A DNA stretch of 64,000 nt from Rouxiella aceris (lineage in GTDB: Bacteria > Pseudomonadota > Gammaproteobacteria > Enterobacterales > Enterobacteriaceae). This document shows, piece by piece, positions 46,109 to 56,666 of this stretch. The stretch is from positions 181,426-245,425 of the forward strand of contig NZ_JAADJU010000009.1 in the NCBI RefSeq assembly GCF_012933545.1, read 5' to 3'. Numbering within the stretch: the first letter of the stretch is position 1; each line of letters opens with the position of its first letter. The position numbers and the translations under genes are program-made. The notes under the pieces were generated by a model, which saw only the letters and a program-made list of their open reading frames with translations, was not told where the DNA came from and made no database searches.

Positions 46109-47035
46109 TTAAGTGAATTCAGGTAAGATACCGCTATCCAGATAATTAAGAAGGTTATTATTATTAAAAATACCCCTATAGAAAATGGCTTCCCATCTGT
46201 TTTGAGACTGATTATCGTATTGACGTTTGAATCGACGAATTATTCTTTGCGCGCTTTCGGGGGCTTCGTCCTGACGCTCTAAGGACATTGTGCGCAGCAA
46301 GGCCATATACTCATTTCGGCAGAACTCATCAAATCGTTCTAAAAAATCAATCCCATTGATATGGCGTATTAATAAGCTATGGAGCTCATCGTCAACCCCA
46401 TCATCAGGAACTATCAATGTGAATGTTGGATTAGTGTATGGAGCGGTTATGTTTATACTTAACTGAACTTGCTCAATAGCATCAAAGTAAGGATGTATAT
46501 AGATCTTGTCTCCATTGGCGTCTAAATAATCTGAGCTTTTTTTTTGTTGACACTCGCTACACATAGGAGTTAAATTTGCGATTATTATAGATAATTCAGG
46601 ATAAGACGTTTTAGGTAAGTAATGATCTAAGGTTGTAGGTTTCCCTGGCTCACCACAGCACGGACAGAATAATAGGTTATGCTTCCTTCTTAATTTGTCC
46701 AGAATAACATAAGGTGATTTATCTTCCTTAGGGGAATATAATCCAATAAGACTTTTTTTTCTTTTTTGTTCGACTCTTATCTGTGCCGGTATAAGTCGAT
46801 TGTCATTGTTTGTTTTAGCCTCTTCCTCAATTATTGCAGCCTCTGAGATAAAAGATGACAAAACTAAGGGGGAGATTATCTGTGGATCACCATGATGTTC
46901 CAAATAGTTTTGCACATGTAGAACCCATGCTTCAGTGAGTGCATTATAGAAATCTCTGAATTTCTCTCTTTCAGAAATTACTGCACGAAGCACTGTAATA
47001 GAATCATCCTCTGGTAAAGCTAACTTAGCGACCAT
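46109..47035 (-). CDS. HNH nuclease partner of the adjacent ATPase (Septu PtuB-like)
   Basis: The 308-residue protein has an HNH nuclease core with zinc-binding cysteines: CPCCGEP (C124, C126, C127), LDHYLPKTSYPE (D137, H138), the Asn in IANLTPMC and CSECQQKK (C159, C162). The helical N-terminal 110 residues and the C-terminal 130 residues are not familiar. It overlaps the ATPase gene by 11 bases and is the last gene of a five-gene operon starting with hsdR. An ABC-type ATPase plus an HNH protein is the composition of Septu (PtuA/PtuB) anti-phage systems, so a DNA or RNA cleaving effector is likely. Assignment to Septu proper is tentative. The gene is AT-rich compared with hsdM and hsdR. Confidence 0.8.
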   Translation of the reverse strand: MVAKLALPEDDSITVLRAVISEREKFRDFYNALTEAWVLHVQNYLEHHGDPQIISPLVLSSFISEAAIIEEEAKTNNDNRLIPAQIRVEQKRKKSLIGLYSPKEDKSPYVILDKLRRKHNLLFCPCCGEPGKPTTLDHYLPKTSYPELSIIIANLTPMCSECQQKKSSDYLDANGDKIYIHPYFDAIEQVQLSINITAPYTNPTFTLIVPDDGVDDELHSLLIRHINGIDFLERFDEFCRNEYMALLRTMSLERQDEAPESAQRIIRRFKRQYDNQSQNRWEAIFYRGIFNNNNLLNYLDSGILPEFT

Positions 47036-48719
47036 GGGATTTCTTTCCTAAGCTCATGATTTTCATTATCATTTCCTCATTAACCTCCTCCCCTAACATT
47101 TCGATAAGTCGTTTAGGATCTCCAACTTCCTTTAACTGCATATCGAGCCATTCATCAAAGGGTTTTGAAATTGATTTATCTCCGAAAACATAAGATGAAA
47201 TACGCTGGACATTACCACCGAATGTTTCAAATGGTGGAGGGACTATTTCTAAACCATTTTCTTCCTCGCGAAATATATGAACGCATTTTGAAGGAACTTC
47301 ACGCGTGATAGATAAAGAATGAGTGGCCAAAATAGCTTTAGAGCGAAAAGGGGTTAGTACTTTTTTTAATAAACTTATAAATTCTATTTCAAGATTAGGA
47401 TGTAAAAATAATTCAGGTTCATCGATAACAATCAAACTATTTTCCTTCATAGCGCCAACAACATTAATAGCTATATATACAAATAGTCGTTGTCCGGAAC
47501 TCAAGCGTACAATATTTCCATCTTTAACGAAGATGACACCATCATTTAGTAATAAAGAATTAATTATTAAATCAATGCGTTCAGCCCATTGCATGATATT
47601 AATGGCAGGAAGATATTTTTCATTATTTATTGTAATAACATCATTTCCAAGATAGGATAAATCATCTTGAGATGATAATCGCAGCACACAGTAATCATAG
47701 CTGATTGCAGATTTGAGTGCAGAATCAACAGAGTTAAATTTGTTTACTCTATTTTCAATAAATTTGTATTTTTCATCATCAGATATCATTTCAAGTAAAG
47801 ATTCACTTGAATTTAAAGCTGGCAAGTTGCGACTAATACCAATTTTCCCATCATCTCTCATTTGCCTAAAGCCAAAGTATTGGTATGCCTTTTTGTCCTG
47901 TAAGTTATTTTTTTCTAGATCGAGACTAAACTCTTCAAAAGGGCTATAGGAAACAAGAACAAGTTTACTTATATTTGGCCTTTCATCAAACGGTGTATGT
48001 TTACTCCTTTCAAGTATACGTGGCTCCCCCATGCCTGTTTGTAACCAATATTCAACCAGTGATTTAAGACAATGAGACTTACCAATTCCGTTCGGACCTA
48101 TAATTACATTGATATCATAAGGTAATAATGATGATGATTCAAATTTGAACGGAATGCTTTTTACACAACAATCTTTAGATAAAATATTTAATTGAAAATC
48201 TCGTATTTCTGCATAAATATCTTGAAATATAAGATAACCATCTTGAAATGCTTTGTTTGCTCCACTTTCTCGAAGCAATGATGTTTTAAACCCATCATGT
48301 TCTATGAGTTTATTAGAAACTTCATTGTGGTATACATTTTTGCTAAAACCAGCATCGTGCAGTTCATTAAGAAGAGTAATTGCTTTTTCTTCACCAACTT
48401 TAGATATAAGTATTTTATAAAAATCAATATCAGATGGGAGCGCTATGTAATTAATATTAGGTATGGGGAATATACCATCCCATCCGTCCTTACATAATTC
48501 ATCAAGTTTTATTGCTGTGTTATCTACATCTTCAATTAATAATTTTATAGAAAAATCAAATGATATTAATTGATTGTTAATGTATATCTTTGCATTTAAA
48601 GTCGTTTTATAGCTATAATCATCCCAGTTATTACTACTCAGAGACAATACATCTCCAAGTTGTGGTTTGGCTGGAGGTACTTCCCTCCAGTAAAGATTAG
48701 GCGTGTAAACAGTTCTCAT
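47025..48719 (-). CDS. ABC/SMC-type ATPase of the HNH pair (Septu PtuA-like)
   Basis: The 564-residue protein has an unfamiliar N-terminal part of about 185 residues and then an ABC-type ATPase. Walker A is GPNGIGKS (208-215), the signature is LSSGQ (406-410), Walker B is SLIVIDEPELFLH (DEPE 433-436) and the switch His is in ILATHSLS (H467). This pattern is that of AAA_21/OLD-like ATPases found in Septu, retron and RloC/PrrC-type defence. Its ATG overlaps the hsdS stop by one base (TAATG), an unusually tight link to a restriction operon. A role as sensor controlling the HNH nuclease is inferred. The gene is visibly AT-rich. Confidence 0.82.
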   Translation of the reverse strand: MRTVYTPNLYWREVPPAKPQLGDVLSLSSNNWDDYSYKTTLNAKIYINNQLISFDFSIKLLIEDVDNTAIKLDELCKDGWDGIFPIPNINYIALPSDIDFYKILISKVGEEKAITLLNELHDAGFSKNVYHNEVSNKLIEHDGFKTSLLRESGANKAFQDGYLIFQDIYAEIRDFQLNILSKDCCVKSIPFKFESSSLLPYDINVIIGPNGIGKSHCLKSLVEYWLQTGMGEPRILERSKHTPFDERPNISKLVLVSYSPFEEFSLDLEKNNLQDKKAYQYFGFRQMRDDGKIGISRNLPALNSSESLLEMISDDEKYKFIENRVNKFNSVDSALKSAISYDYCVLRLSSQDDLSYLGNDVITINNEKYLPAINIMQWAERIDLIINSLLLNDGVIFVKDGNIVRLSSGQRLFVYIAINVVGAMKENSLIVIDEPELFLHPNLEIEFISLLKKVLTPFRSKAILATHSLSITREVPSKCVHIFREEENGLEIVPPPFETFGGNVQRISSYVFGDKSISKPFDEWLDMQLKEVGDPKRLIEMLGEEVNEEMIMKIMSLGKKSHGR

Positions 48720-49909
48720 TATATAAATGCCTTTTTAGACAATGAGTTGAATGATTCCTCTGCTAATTTATTGCTTTTAATAATTTTATTTTTACAAAGC
48801 ATCGTTTTATTGAACAAAGTACAAAATTTTTGTTGAACATCCAAATCTGGATAAATAATCTCAGTCTCTTCAAACTTACCTTTAGAGATATTAAGCATAG
48901 AACCGCTCGTGCCAGTTGCTTGCTTTGTTAATAACTCTCGGACTTTTTCATTTTGTATCAAAAAAATGAAAAACTCTGGTAGTAATAATTCATAATTTAA
49001 CTTAATCGACCAAAGTTTATCAGGAAGAAAAATGTTATCGTAATCTTGATTAACCATACATATTGCAGCAACCAACTCCCGGGTATTTGCACGACTAAAC
49101 AGTAAATCACCTTTCTTAGGCATGATAAGTTTTTTTGAAGCAGGAATGTTTTCGCGATCTACTACTTTATTTTCCTCTGGTTTAAATATTCCAGAAGTAA
49201 CAGAGCTGATTTTTAATACACCAAACTCATCAAATTTACAGGGTTGATTATCTCCTGTTGCACTCCATCCGGAAATAATATCTAACACGCCTTTTTTTAT
49301 TTTATTCTTTTTCCATCTCTTCGGATTTTCAACAGGATCGCCAAACATCTCCAGGAATGCATTACACAAAAATTCATCAGCTAATTTGATAGCTTGCCCA
49401 CTTTTTTGGCGTATTCCATCTGCTTTATCGAGGATAGATGAGATGCGTTTTTGTTCAGTAAGCGAGGGGATGGGAATTTCCATCGCAGCCAAATCTTTCG
49501 TACTAAGATTTGGTTGCGCTGCCCCCCCAGCGTTTAGGAGTAATTTTTGAAGTGGACTTCCTGAAAATACGTATTTTAAATATTCTGAATTTTCAGGGCG
49601 TTTGCCCCGAACAACTGCTACTCGTTGATTTAGATATGCGCCTTCAGCCTCTGAATCAGCAACGGCTATTTTTCCAACAGTTGCGCCAGATAGAGCCATT
49701 AAAATATCACCGCTTTTGATTCTAAATTGTTCGCGAACGTTGTTAGCTTTGTAATCAAAGACCATAGCCTTACTAAGATCGATTCGGCCGTTCTTAAGAT
49801 CACCAATCCGAATAACTATCGCATCTCCTGTACCAAACCATTCGCTTTTAAAAGCAAACCCGGATATAACTTCAGCAATATCGGAAATTTTTCCCATCGG
49901 CCAACTCAA
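48719..49909 (-). CDS. hsdS: HsdS, type I restriction-modification specificity subunit
   Basis: The 396-residue protein has two target-recognition domains. The first (about residues 5-150) ends with the classic IPIPSLTEQKRISSILDKAD; the conserved helical spacer (IRQKSGQAIKLADEFLCNAF) and second domain (about 205-370) follow. It sets the DNA sequence recognised by the HsdM/HsdR complex. The start overlaps hsdM by 4 bases. A C7 run (G7 in the coding strand, 49522-49528) lies in the first domain. The second half is more AT-rich than the first, consistent with domain exchange. The target sequence cannot be read from the protein. Confidence 0.93.
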   Translation of the reverse strand: MSWPMGKISDIAEVISGFAFKSEWFGTGDAIVIRIGDLKNGRIDLSKAMVFDYKANNVREQFRIKSGDILMALSGATVGKIAVADSEAEGAYLNQRVAVVRGKRPENSEYLKYVFSGSPLQKLLLNAGGAAQPNLSTKDLAAMEIPIPSLTEQKRISSILDKADGIRQKSGQAIKLADEFLCNAFLEMFGDPVENPKRWKKNKIKKGVLDIISGWSATGDNQPCKFDEFGVLKISSVTSGIFKPEENKVVDRENIPASKKLIMPKKGDLLFSRANTRELVAAICMVNQDYDNIFLPDKLWSIKLNYELLLPEFFIFLIQNEKVRELLTKQATGTSGSMLNISKGKFEETEIIYPDLDVQQKFCTLFNKTMLCKNKIIKSNKLAEESFNSLSKKAFI

Positions 49910-51534
49910 AGCATCCCCTCCAGCTCATCCAAGTCCGCCAGAATTTCTTCTTCCAGATGCTTTAACCGCTTCAGTATCACTTTCGGATCTTCATACTCCT
50001 CCGTCTGATACACCACTTCTTTATAGCGATTAATGGAGAGATCGTATTTCTGCGCAGTGATATCTTCTTTTGGCACCACAAACGCGGCTTGCGTGCGATC
50101 TTTAAAATCAACGTCAACGCCTTTTGGATACTGTTGCTTTAGCAACGAGGAAAATTTCTCGCCCATAAAGTTATCTACCGGCAAACCACGTAAAGCACGA
50201 TAGTGCTTCCAGCTCGCAAGTAAATGCGGCAGGTCGTTATCCTTTATCGGATTACGTTTGTCATCGAGGCTGTAGCCGTCATTGTGCAGGTCGTAGAACC
50301 AGACTTCATCTGTCTGGCCACCTTTAGTAAAGAGCAGGATCGCCGTCGCCACGCCCGCATAAGGTTTGAATACACCGGAAGGCAAGTTGATCACTGCTTC
50401 CAGTTGGTTATTTTCCACCAGCGTTTGACGTAGCGACTGGTGTGCCTTACTAGAACCAAACAACACGCCCTGCGGCACGATAGTGGCGCTGCGACCACCC
50501 ACTTTCAGCATTTGAAGAATACGCGTCAGGAACAGCAGCTCAGTTTTTTTAGTCTTCACCATTCCCGACAGCGAGGCATCAATATCTTCCTCATCCAGTG
50601 AACCGGTAAATGGCGGGTTTGCCAGGATCAGGTTAAAGGCGTTTTTGCTGGCTTGCGGGAAGTTGGTGCTAAAACTCTGGCTCATGGTGTCCTGATAGTG
50701 AATATCCGGCTCTTCCACACCATGCATAATCAGGTTCATGGCGGCGATACGTAGCATAGTGGTATCGAAGTCGTAACCGTGGAACATACTGTTATCCACA
50801 TGGTCACGCCACGGCGTCAGTAGATCGCCAGTAAAGATTTTTTGTTCTTCCAGCTCACCGCGTTCGTTGCTGCCAATCTCGGTATGAATGGATTCCAGCG
50901 AGCTGTATTTTTCCAGTAGATACTCATAGCTGATCGCCAGAAAACCACCCGTACCACAGGCCGGATCGCAAATCGTCTCACCACGCGCCGGATTTGGCTC
51001 CATCATCTCGACCATGGTACGGATGATATGGCGCGGGGTGCGGAACTGGCCGTTGATCCCGGCGGTAGTCAACTTGCTTAACAGGTATTCGTAGAGATCA
51101 CCTTTGGTGTCACCACGATCCAGCGGCAGGTTTTTAATGACTTCCACCGCTTTGGTCAACAGCGAAGGCTTGACGATCTCTAGTCGGGCATCCTTCATAA
51201 AGTTACCCAACAGCGTGGCCTTCGTTTTATCCGCCTGCCCAAGTTGACGGAAGTGTTGGAATACGCCATCGCGCACCACATCCATCATTTCATCTGAACC
51301 CAGATTACTGTAGTGGCTGAAACGAAACTCCTGCTGCTCAGGTGCAAAGCGCGGTTTAAAATCAACCCCCGCAATTTGCTTACGCTTTTCGTCCCGTTGT
51401 TCCAGGGTATCCAGCATACGGGAATACATCAGGTAGGTGATCTGTTCGATAACGGTCAGCGGGTTGGTGATGCCGCCCACCCAGAAATCTTCCCACAGCC
51501 CGTCGATTTTACTTTTTAAGTCACCGGTGATCAT
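49906..51534 (-). CDS. hsdM: HsdM, type I DNA adenine methyltransferase subunit
   Basis: The 542-residue N6-adenine methylase subunit has a helical N-terminal domain (about 1-135), the S-adenosylmethionine motif [13 protein letters not shown] (188-200) and the catalytic NPPF (306-309, in [16 protein letters not shown]). With HsdS it methylates and protects host DNA; with HsdR it restricts foreign DNA. It overlaps hsdS by 4 bases and begins 61 bases after the hsdR stop. It is intact and normal in length. Confidence 0.96.
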   Translation of the reverse strand: MITGDLKSKIDGLWEDFWVGGITNPLTVIEQITYLMYSRMLDTLEQRDEKRKQIAGVDFKPRFAPEQQEFRFSHYSNLGSDEMMDVVRDGVFQHFRQLGQADKTKATLLGNFMKDARLEIVKPSLLTKAVEVIKNLPLDRGDTKGDLYEYLLSKLTTAGINGQFRTPRHIIRTMVEMMEPNPARGETICDPACGTGGFLAISYEYLLEKYSSLESIHTEIGSNERGELEEQKIFTGDLLTPWRDHVDNSMFHGYDFDTTMLRIAAMNLIMHGVEEPDIHYQDTMSQSFSTNFPQASKNAFNLILANPPFTGSLDEEDIDASLSGMVKTKKTELLFLTRILQMLKVGGRSATIVPQGVLFGSSKAHQSLRQTLVENNQLEAVINLPSGVFKPYAGVATAILLFTKGGQTDEVWFYDLHNDGYSLDDKRNPIKDNDLPHLLASWKHYRALRGLPVDNFMGEKFSSLLKQQYPKGVDVDFKDRTQAAFVVPKEDITAQKYDLSINRYKEVVYQTEEYEDPKVILKRLKHLEEEILADLDELEGML

Positions 51535-51595
51535 CGTTAACTTCTACCTTGTTATAAATACAAAATCCCCGCTGCCGGGGCTTGTCATGAACGCA

Positions 51596-54500
51596 TTATA
51601 CCGTTGCCGTGTCGGTCACGACACCCAGCTCTTCGACTATCTTTTGCAAGCGGGTGATTTGTGCCACATCCGGGAATACGCCCGCGACGCCTCCTTGGTG
51701 AATATGTGTGAAAGGTTGTTCAAAGAGCTGCTTCATCTCGATAGTGCCGTAATCACGGATATGATTTTTCAGCAGCGAGAGGAAACGCAGTTGCGGGCTG
51801 GTCAGACTATTATCAGCAGCGAATTGCGCAAAACGTACCTCCACCGCGTCGCTGTCCATCCCGATAATGGTACGTAACAATTTATCTAGGCTGGCGGTTG
51901 CCTGAGGGTAGAACTCCTTCAGCGCCCGGATATCGACGTTAGGATTCTGGATCAAAACCAGTTTTGCCAGTTCATCGAGTTCACTTTGCGTTACCGGTTC
52001 GCCGTTGCGAATCTTCTTCAGCACCGGGTTTTGCTGGAACAGTGGTTCAAGTGCGCCCTGAACCTGCTGGCGATAAAGTTTGAAATCAATGGAACGAACA
52101 TTAGTCTTGCGGGTTTCCGTCTGAATCTGGCCTGCATCTTCGGTGATATCCACCTGCAAGGAACTGAATTGTGGCGTTGGATCTTTTTCCATCAGGTGCA
52201 TTATGCCGCGCAGGTGAATGCGAATATCTTCCAGCTCTTCCAGACTGGCCTGCTTCCACCAGCTTAAATCATGGAGCTGATTAATCCGCTGACCCTGCTG
52301 CTGTACCTGCGCCAAATGTGGCGGTAAGCGCTCTATTTTTTCCACGATTTCCGGCCAAAGTACGTCTAGCTCTTCCGGGTTGGTATATCGAGCGGTTTGC
52401 GCCGCAAGGATGTCCATATCAAAGCGCATGGCGTCGCTTTGTCCGCGTACATCCAGCCATTGCATTAACGGTGCCAGAATAGAAAGCAGATCCTGCTGTG
52501 TTTTTGGTGAAAGCTGACGCAGCAATTTTTCATCGCTGTACTGCGCTTTTTGTTGCCATTTTTCCTGCACAGCAATCGACTTTTCATCCAACGCATTGAT
52601 CTGTTCACGAAGTTGATGAGCTACCAAATCTACAGCTTGTTTGTCGAACTTACGCTGCGCTACTGCTCCCAAAATTACCCATGCCTCGAAGCGTTTTTGC
52701 GCCAGCGATTTCGTTGGTTTAACTTCGGCCTCTTCGGTATGAAGTTCGTGATACTCGAAATTGCCCCAATGATCGAAGATGCGAAATTTCTGTTTGTCTA
52801 GCGGTTTGCCGTTCTCATCGTTGCCGTACAGCCCCGAGCAGAGGCGCGTACCACGGCCAATCATCTGCCAGAACTTCACTTTCGATTTGACCGGTTTGGC
52901 AAAGACCAGATTCACAATTTCCGGGACATCAATACCGGTATCAAGCATATCGACGGAGATGGCAATGGTCAGCTCTTTATTGGTGCTTTCATCCAGCCCT
53001 TTAAAATCATCGATAAGCTGTTCTGCACGAGGATCGTAGTTATCGATAACCTGACAGAAGCGCCCGGCAAACTGCGGATACATTTCGTCAAATAGCTTAT
53101 TCAGCAGCAACGCGTGTTTGTGGTTACGGGCGAAAATAATCGTCTTACCGGGAAGTTGCCCATCCACATCTTTCAGGCCATTTTCCATCAGATTACGCAG
53201 AATATGGCGGTTGGTGTCCTTATTGTAGATCGCGTCATCCAGCGACTTGCCTTCAAATTCCAGTGTATTGGGATCAATACCCTGTTCCTCCAGTTCACGG
53301 ATTTGCGTATCGCTTAACTTCTCCCGTTTAATTCCTTCGCGCAGGAATTCCGTGGTGTGCGTGACGACTTCATAAGGCACCAAGTTATTGTCGGCAATGG
53401 CATCTTCCAGGCTGTAGTTCGCGGTAGGAATACGTCCCTCACAGCCGAACAGGCCGAAAGTGGTTTTGCTGACCATATCGATAGGCGTTGCTGTCAGGCC
53501 GATTTGGAGCGCATCAAAGTACTTAAACACATCGCCATAGACGTTATAGATAGAACGATGGGATTCGTCGGCAATGATCAGATCGAAATAGCCTACATCG
53601 AAATGATCCATAATTTTCATCATGCCGGGATACGTAGCGATGTAGATCCTTGCATTCTGCCTATCTTCTTTCTTCGACTTGCCAACTACATACAGCGGCT
53701 CGTTGGTAAACTGATTGAAGGCATTTGCTGCCTGTTTGCGTAACTCTCTACGATCACAAAGGAACAGGACTCGTTTTACCCAGCGGGCATCAATCATTAG
53801 CTTGCTAAGTGCAATCGCCACTCGGGTTTTACCAGTACCGGTGGCCTGAACAATCAATGACTGACGATATTTGTTGGTAAAACGTTCACTGACGCGGGCA
53901 ATGGTTTCAAGCTGGTATAGGCGGCCTGCAACTGCCTTACCTTCGTTGTCTTTAACGTGCGTTATGCTGTTTAATGGTAAACGTGTTTCACGCTGTTGGA
54001 TAAGATATTGCAGGCTTTCCTTGCCATAGAAACCAAATATCCGACGCGGTGGGTATCCATGGGTTTTATTGTCATCCCAAAGCCAGATATCGTAACCATT
54101 GGTGTAGAAGATAACGGGGCGCTGTCCGTATTCTTTCTCCAGCCAGTCTGCATATAGCCGGGCTTGAATTCGACCTTGTTCGGCGCTCACACTGGCTTTT
54201 TTAGCTTCCACAACTGCCAGTGGTTTGTGTGCTTCATCCCACAATACATAGTCAGCATAGCCATCACCGGTTGAAGTGGGCTGCTCTTTAACTAGATGTT
54301 CCTGAGTGACCTGATCGGTATTCTTAAGTTCATCCCCAACGTCCCAGTCAGCAGCAAGTAGTCTGGAGTCGATCAGACGACGGCGGGTTTCTGCTTCATC
54401 GATGGAGAGGATATCGGCAACGTGCTGGTTGCGGGTTCTGGCTTCATTCAAACGCTGAGTGAGGATCTCAGCCTTTTCCTGCTCCTGCTGTAAGGCGCGT

Positions 54501-55012
54501 TGTAACGCCAACTCACGCTCACGGCTTTCATCCTGTGCCTTGATTGCATCTTTCAGATGTTTTTCATCTGCACGACTTGGAGATTGAGTCAGCGGAGGAA
54601 GAGAAAATTTAGGACTGTGATCAACGTTGCCATTTGCATAACGGACATACAGCCAAACCCCTAATAGGTATGCTTCTTTGAGCAACCAGTAAGTATCTTT
54701 GGCTTTAATACGCCCACCATGCGCAGCACGGTTACCATGGATACGCAGTGCATCCATCTTCATGACGATCGCTTCCGGCATCATGCTGGCAAACACATCG
54801 GCGTTCATCAGGTCGTACAGATTTGCCTTGAAACCTTCCGGTAAACGCTCCTGACGATACAACCAGCGGATCATCAATTCGGTGTAGTTGCGTAGCTTCA
54901 CAAGACAGCTTTCAGGATCGGAATGAATATATCGTTCAGCCATACATCCGAGTTCAGCTAGCTCTGGCCACTGGCTACGCAACATTTCAAAATTGAGAGA
55001 CTGCTCCATCAA
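51596..55012 (-). CDS. hsdR: HsdR, type I restriction endonuclease motor subunit
   Basis: The 1138-residue subunit begins with a DUF4145-like helical region (HGNRAAHGG near 92-100) and a coiled coil (about 150-200). The PD-(D/E)xK nuclease comes next (D254 in GYADYVLW, E269-A-K271 in AVVEAKK). Then comes a superfamily 2 DNA translocase with Walker A TGTGKT (391-396), DESH (482-485) and GLTATP, and a helical C-terminal domain. It cleaves unmethylated DNA after ATP-driven translocation. It is the first gene of the operon and divergent from the TIR gene; the reading frame is intact. MM at the start leaves the exact first codon open (55012 or 55009). Confidence 0.96.
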   Translation of the reverse strand: MMEQSLNFEMLRSQWPELAELGCMAERYIHSDPESCLVKLRNYTELMIRWLYRQERLPEGFKANLYDLMNADVFASMMPEAIVMKMDALRIHGNRAAHGGRIKAKDTYWLLKEAYLLGVWLYVRYANGNVDHSPKFSLPPLTQSPSRADEKHLKDAIKAQDESRERELALQRALQQEQEKAEILTQRLNEARTRNQHVADILSIDEAETRRRLIDSRLLAADWDVGDELKNTDQVTQEHLVKEQPTSTGDGYADYVLWDEAHKPLAVVEAKKASVSAEQGRIQARLYADWLEKEYGQRPVIFYTNGYDIWLWDDNKTHGYPPRRIFGFYGKESLQYLIQQRETRLPLNSITHVKDNEGKAVAGRLYQLETIARVSERFTNKYRQSLIVQATGTGKTRVAIALSKLMIDARWVKRVLFLCDRRELRKQAANAFNQFTNEPLYVVGKSKKEDRQNARIYIATYPGMMKIMDHFDVGYFDLIIADESHRSIYNVYGDVFKYFDALQIGLTATPIDMVSKTTFGLFGCEGRIPTANYSLEDAIADNNLVPYEVVTHTTEFLREGIKREKLSDTQIRELEEQGIDPNTLEFEGKSLDDAIYNKDTNRHILRNLMENGLKDVDGQLPGKTIIFARNHKHALLLNKLFDEMYPQFAGRFCQVIDNYDPRAEQLIDDFKGLDESTNKELTIAISVDMLDTGIDVPEIVNLVFAKPVKSKVKFWQMIGRGTRLCSGLYGNDENGKPLDKQKFRIFDHWGNFEYHELHTEEAEVKPTKSLAQKRFEAWVILGAVAQRKFDKQAVDLVAHQLREQINALDEKSIAVQEKWQQKAQYSDEKLLRQLSPKTQQDLLSILAPLMQWLDVRGQSDAMRFDMDILAAQTARYTNPEELDVLWPEIVEKIERLPPHLAQVQQQGQRINQLHDLSWWKQASLEELEDIRIHLRGIMHLMEKDPTPQFSSLQVDITEDAGQIQTETRKTNVRSIDFKLYRQQVQGALEPLFQQNPVLKKIRNGEPVTQSELDELAKLVLIQNPNVDIRALKEFYPQATASLDKLLRTIIGMDSDAVEVRFAQFAADNSLTSPQLRFLSLLKNHIRDYGTIEMKQLFEQPFTHIHQGGVAGVFPDVAQITRLQKIVEELGVVTDTATV

Positions 55013-55151
55013 TCATCGCCTTATATCGTGGATACAACAGGATTTCTGGAAAGAATATCACACTAATAAGCTGACGAAGTGAGCCTGATGACATATAGCA
55101 GTAATGTGTTTACTGACGTAGATGCTCTAAGTAGAGCAAGCATCTATTCTT

Positions 55152-55205
55152 TACTCTCGATTATCGTAATTCTTTATAATGGTCTTAAAATGGCTTTTTT
55201 AAGAC
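55152..55205 (+). promoter_or_regulatory. Candidate promoter and inverted-repeat operator of the TIR gene
   Basis: TTACTC (55152-55157) and TATAAT (55175-55180) are 17 bases apart. Immediately downstream GTCTTAAAA-TGGCTT-TTTTAAGAC (55182-55205) is a perfect 9-bp inverted repeat over the likely start site, so it could be an operator or an RNA hairpin. A second hairpin, GCTCT-AAGT-AGAGC, lies at 55124-55137 toward hsdR. Confidence 0.5.
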
Positions 55206-55233
55206 GGTAACGGTTCAGGAGTATTTCACCATT

Positions 55234-56217
55234 ATGACCACTCTCGTTTTTTCCTATTCCCATGTAGATGAAGCATTACGTAATGAGCTCGAGAAACATC
55301 TTTCACCCCTTAAGCGGATGGGGAAGATCATTACATGGCATGATCGACGCATTGTTCCTGGGCAAGAGTTTGAACGTCAGATTGACCACTATTTTTCGCA
55401 AGCAGATATCATCCTGCTGTTAATTAGCAGCGATTTCATTGCTTCTGATTATTGCTATCAAATAGAGATGACCAATGCGCTAGAGCGACATAAACGGGGT
55501 GAAGCAGTGGTCATTCCGGTGATCTTAAGAGAATGCGCTTGGCACCAGTTACCTTTCGGCAGCATTATGGCGGCGACAATCGACGGTAAGCCCATCACCA
55601 AATTTGCCAGCCACGATGAAGGTTATGTTCAGGTCTTTGATGCCGTCTCTCGCGCTATTGCCAGTATGGAAGCCAAAAAACCACAACAGAATGTGAATGT
55701 CCCTTCTCCCACTTCGGGGAATGCGGTGTATCAGGCAACAGAGACAGTTTTTACTCCACGTTCAAGCAATCTTTCTCTACCAAAGACCTTCACCGATCTT
55801 GATAAAGATCGAGCCCGACGAGAAGGTTTTGAGTATGTCGCCCGTTATTTTGAGAACTCGTTGGATGAACTCAAGAAACGTCATGCTGGGTTAGACGTCG
55901 ATTTCCATCGACTTGATGCGAATTCCTTCACTTGCGCGGTGTATATCAACGGTAGCAAGGTTGGTCAATGTGGCATCTGGCGTGGCAATCAACACCATGG
56001 AATGGGAGATATCTGTTATAGCCAAGAAAGTGCTGTCCGAAATAGCTATAACGAATGTCTGACCCTTATTGATAACGGCCAAACTCTAGGGTTTCGTGCT
56101 CTAATGGGGGGCTTTAGTGGTGGCGCCTCAAGGGAGGCATTGTTGACGAACGAAGGAGTGTCAGAACATCTGTGGGGAATGTTCTTTGGAGTAATTAAAC
56201 AGCGTATGTCTCGGTGA
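55234..56217 (+). CDS. TIR-domain protein with an unfamiliar C-terminal domain
   Basis: The 327-residue protein starts with a TIR domain (about residues 1-145). It has the FSYSHVDE box 1 (VFSYSHVDEALRNELEKHL), the WHDRRIVPG loop and the putative NADase glutamate E78 (CYQIEMTNALERH), then VVIPVILRECAW. A proline-rich linker (150-190) leads to a C-terminal domain (about 190-327; YVARYFENSLDELKKRHAGL, GQCGIWRGNQHHGMGDICYS) that I do not recognise. Bacterial TIR proteins usually deplete NAD during phage infection, with the second domain sensing the trigger. It is divergent from hsdR, and a small unknown gene follows 75 bases later. No ThsA-type partner is present, so it is not a standard Thoeris locus. 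Confidence 0.85.
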   Translation: MTTLVFSYSHVDEALRNELEKHLSPLKRMGKIITWHDRRIVPGQEFERQIDHYFSQADIILLLISSDFIASDYCYQIEMTNALERHKRGEAVVIPVILRECAWHQLPFGSIMAATIDGKPITKFASHDEGYVQVFDAVSRAIASMEAKKPQQNVNVPSPTSGNAVYQATETVFTPRSSNLSLPKTFTDLDKDRARREGFEYVARYFENSLDELKKRHAGLDVDFHRLDANSFTCAVYINGSKVGQCGIWRGNQHHGMGDICYSQESAVRNSYNECLTLIDNGQTLGFRALMGGFSGGASREALLTNEGVSEHLWGMFFGVIKQRMSR

Positions 56218-56292
56218 TTCACAACGGTTAAATCGCTTATCTAGTCTGATTTGACCGTTGTCTATCTAGTAAATGACGACAAGGATTTTGAA

Positions 56293-56601
56293 ATGTTGCA
56301 ACTTAATCTTGCCAAGGTGTTCCTGCTTGGGGACGACAGCAATGGATATGTCCGTTATGAAATATTCTCAAAAGAAGGAGAGCGCCCAGACTATCCAGAA
56401 AAAATTGTAGTTTATCGTGAGAAGGTATTGGAGACGAACGGCGATAAGTATTGGGCCAAAACTGATGAAATTATCAGTCTGGACCATCTCGGATTCCAAG
56501 AAGGTGGATTTCAAATGGCAATCACTTACCACATGCGTCCTTCGCGGGATATGTTTTCGGCAATAGATGAATGCAAAAAACATTATCGTAGGGCCTGCTA
56601 A
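56293..56601 (+). CDS. Small protein of unknown function downstream of the TIR gene
   Basis: The 102-residue product begins MLQLNLAKVFLLGDDSNGYV; AAGGA seven bases before the ATG at 56293 decided this start over a TTG at 56251. It is soluble, mixed alpha/beta and acidic, with no membrane segment or familiar motif (YVRYEIFSKEGERPDYPEKI, FQMAITYHMRPSRD). It lies on the same strand as the TIR gene and probably shares its transcript, so it could be a partner or immunity factor. That is only inferred from position. Confidence 0.6.
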   Translation: MLQLNLAKVFLLGDDSNGYVRYEIFSKEGERPDYPEKIVVYREKVLETNGDKYWAKTDEIISLDHLGFQEGGFQMAITYHMRPSRDMFSAIDECKKHYRRAC

Positions 56602-56666
56602 CCAATGAGTAAAAAACATCATTTACAATGCTTTCGTTCTGGCGGTTAGGAAATACACATAAAGCT

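Noticed and set aside
46109..48719. Retron or RloC system
   Set aside because: No reverse transcriptase or msr/msd is near, and ATPase and nuclease are separate proteins, so neither label fits; Septu-like was kept as tentative.
55234..56601. Thoeris system
   Set aside because: A TIR gene alone is not enough; no ThsA (SIR2/SLOG) gene is present.
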